NCBI GenBank assembly: GCA_009842675.1
Contig: VYEX01000074.1
Coordinates: 40,484-97,792 of the forward strand
Direction: 5' to 3'
Length of the DNA: 57,309 bases
DNA from: Acidimicrobiia bacterium
GTDB lineage: Bacteria > Actinomycetota > Acidimicrobiia > Acidimicrobiales > Bin134
The notes beneath the pieces were generated by a model. It saw nothing but the letters and a program-made list of their open reading frames with translations, did not search any database and was not told the DNA's origin. Of the stretch, positions 57,259 to 57,309 are shown in pieces (position 1 is the first letter of the stretch; every line of letters starts with the position of its first letter). The position numbers and the translations under genes are program-made.

Positions 57259-57309
57259 TTCACCCTGGGTTTCGCGCAGGCTCCAAGGATTGGAGCAAGT
57301 ATGGGATCC

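Noticed and set aside
57258..57309. Second selenocysteine TGA at the end of hsdM
   Set aside because: The family has no Cys at this position and I see no SECIS-like stem or continued homology after the TGA.

Overview
This is a high-GC bacterial chromosome segment, densely coded on both strands, with no gene-free stretch longer than about 170 bases. Many genes start with GTG and overlap by ATGA or GTGA. The his-trp gene order, a receiver-ANTAR regulator next to polA, a PolA with Tyr in motif B, small coiled-coil and RCC1-like secreted proteins, and many Pro-Thr-linked secreted proteins suggest an actinobacterium. Acidimicrobiia is my best guess, but this is inference because no rRNA is present.

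Layout: 1-3026 carries a partial RCC1-like secreted protein, a zinc alcohol dehydrogenase, an LLM flavin oxidoreductase and a small conserved protein. 3122-14933 is a his-trp supercluster (hisD-C-B-H-A-F, then groES-like, hisI, trpE, ygfZ-like, trpF, trpB, trpA, with one hydrolase on the opposite strand). hisG, hisE, trpG, trpD and trpC are not in the window. 15051-16254 holds HU, a peroxiredoxin and a FabZ-like dehydratase, facing a fatty-acid operon on the minus strand (fabD-fabH-fabG-acpP-fabF, 20671 down to 16289). A tRNA-Leu(CAA) follows at 20831. 20925-28277 is mixed metabolism (nucleobase permease, carboxylesterase, PPK2, metallophosphoesterase-like, rhodanese-like, DUF1214). 28270-33233 is regulator-polA-rpsA. 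33331-39574 holds a 31-repeat secreted LRR protein and a minus-strand operon of two-component system, His/Asp-rich membrane protein and cell-wall amidase. 39941-49937 has uvrB, a lipoprotein, an NADH:flavin oxidoreductase, uvrA, a Tat-exported PhoX-like protein and a VOC protein. 50045-57258 is a type I restriction-modification island (hsdR-hsdS-hsdM) with a HEPN-like gene and an RHH/Doc toxin-antitoxin pair between hsdS and hsdM.

The most notable signal is the peroxiredoxin gene at 15348-15812. It is interrupted by an in-frame TGA exactly at the peroxidatic cysteine (T-P-G-stop-T) and has a bacterial SECIS-like hairpin 15 nt downstream. I read it as a selenoprotein, Sec48. Ordinary gene finding would show it as a 3' fragment only.

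A second pattern is a set of short tandem duplications sitting exactly on gene junctions. hisD/hisC has period 40, trpF/trpB has period 38 in three copies, the coiled-coil gene/ANTAR regulator junction has period 36, and the polA stop has period 14. In the first two cases the copied start codons open tiny ORFs that end on the start of the real gene, which suggests chained translational coupling. Other points worth attention are a FabD with a C-terminal biotinyl/lipoyl-like domain lacking the usual lysine, a permease with a regulator-like tail, and a likely truncated HsdM.
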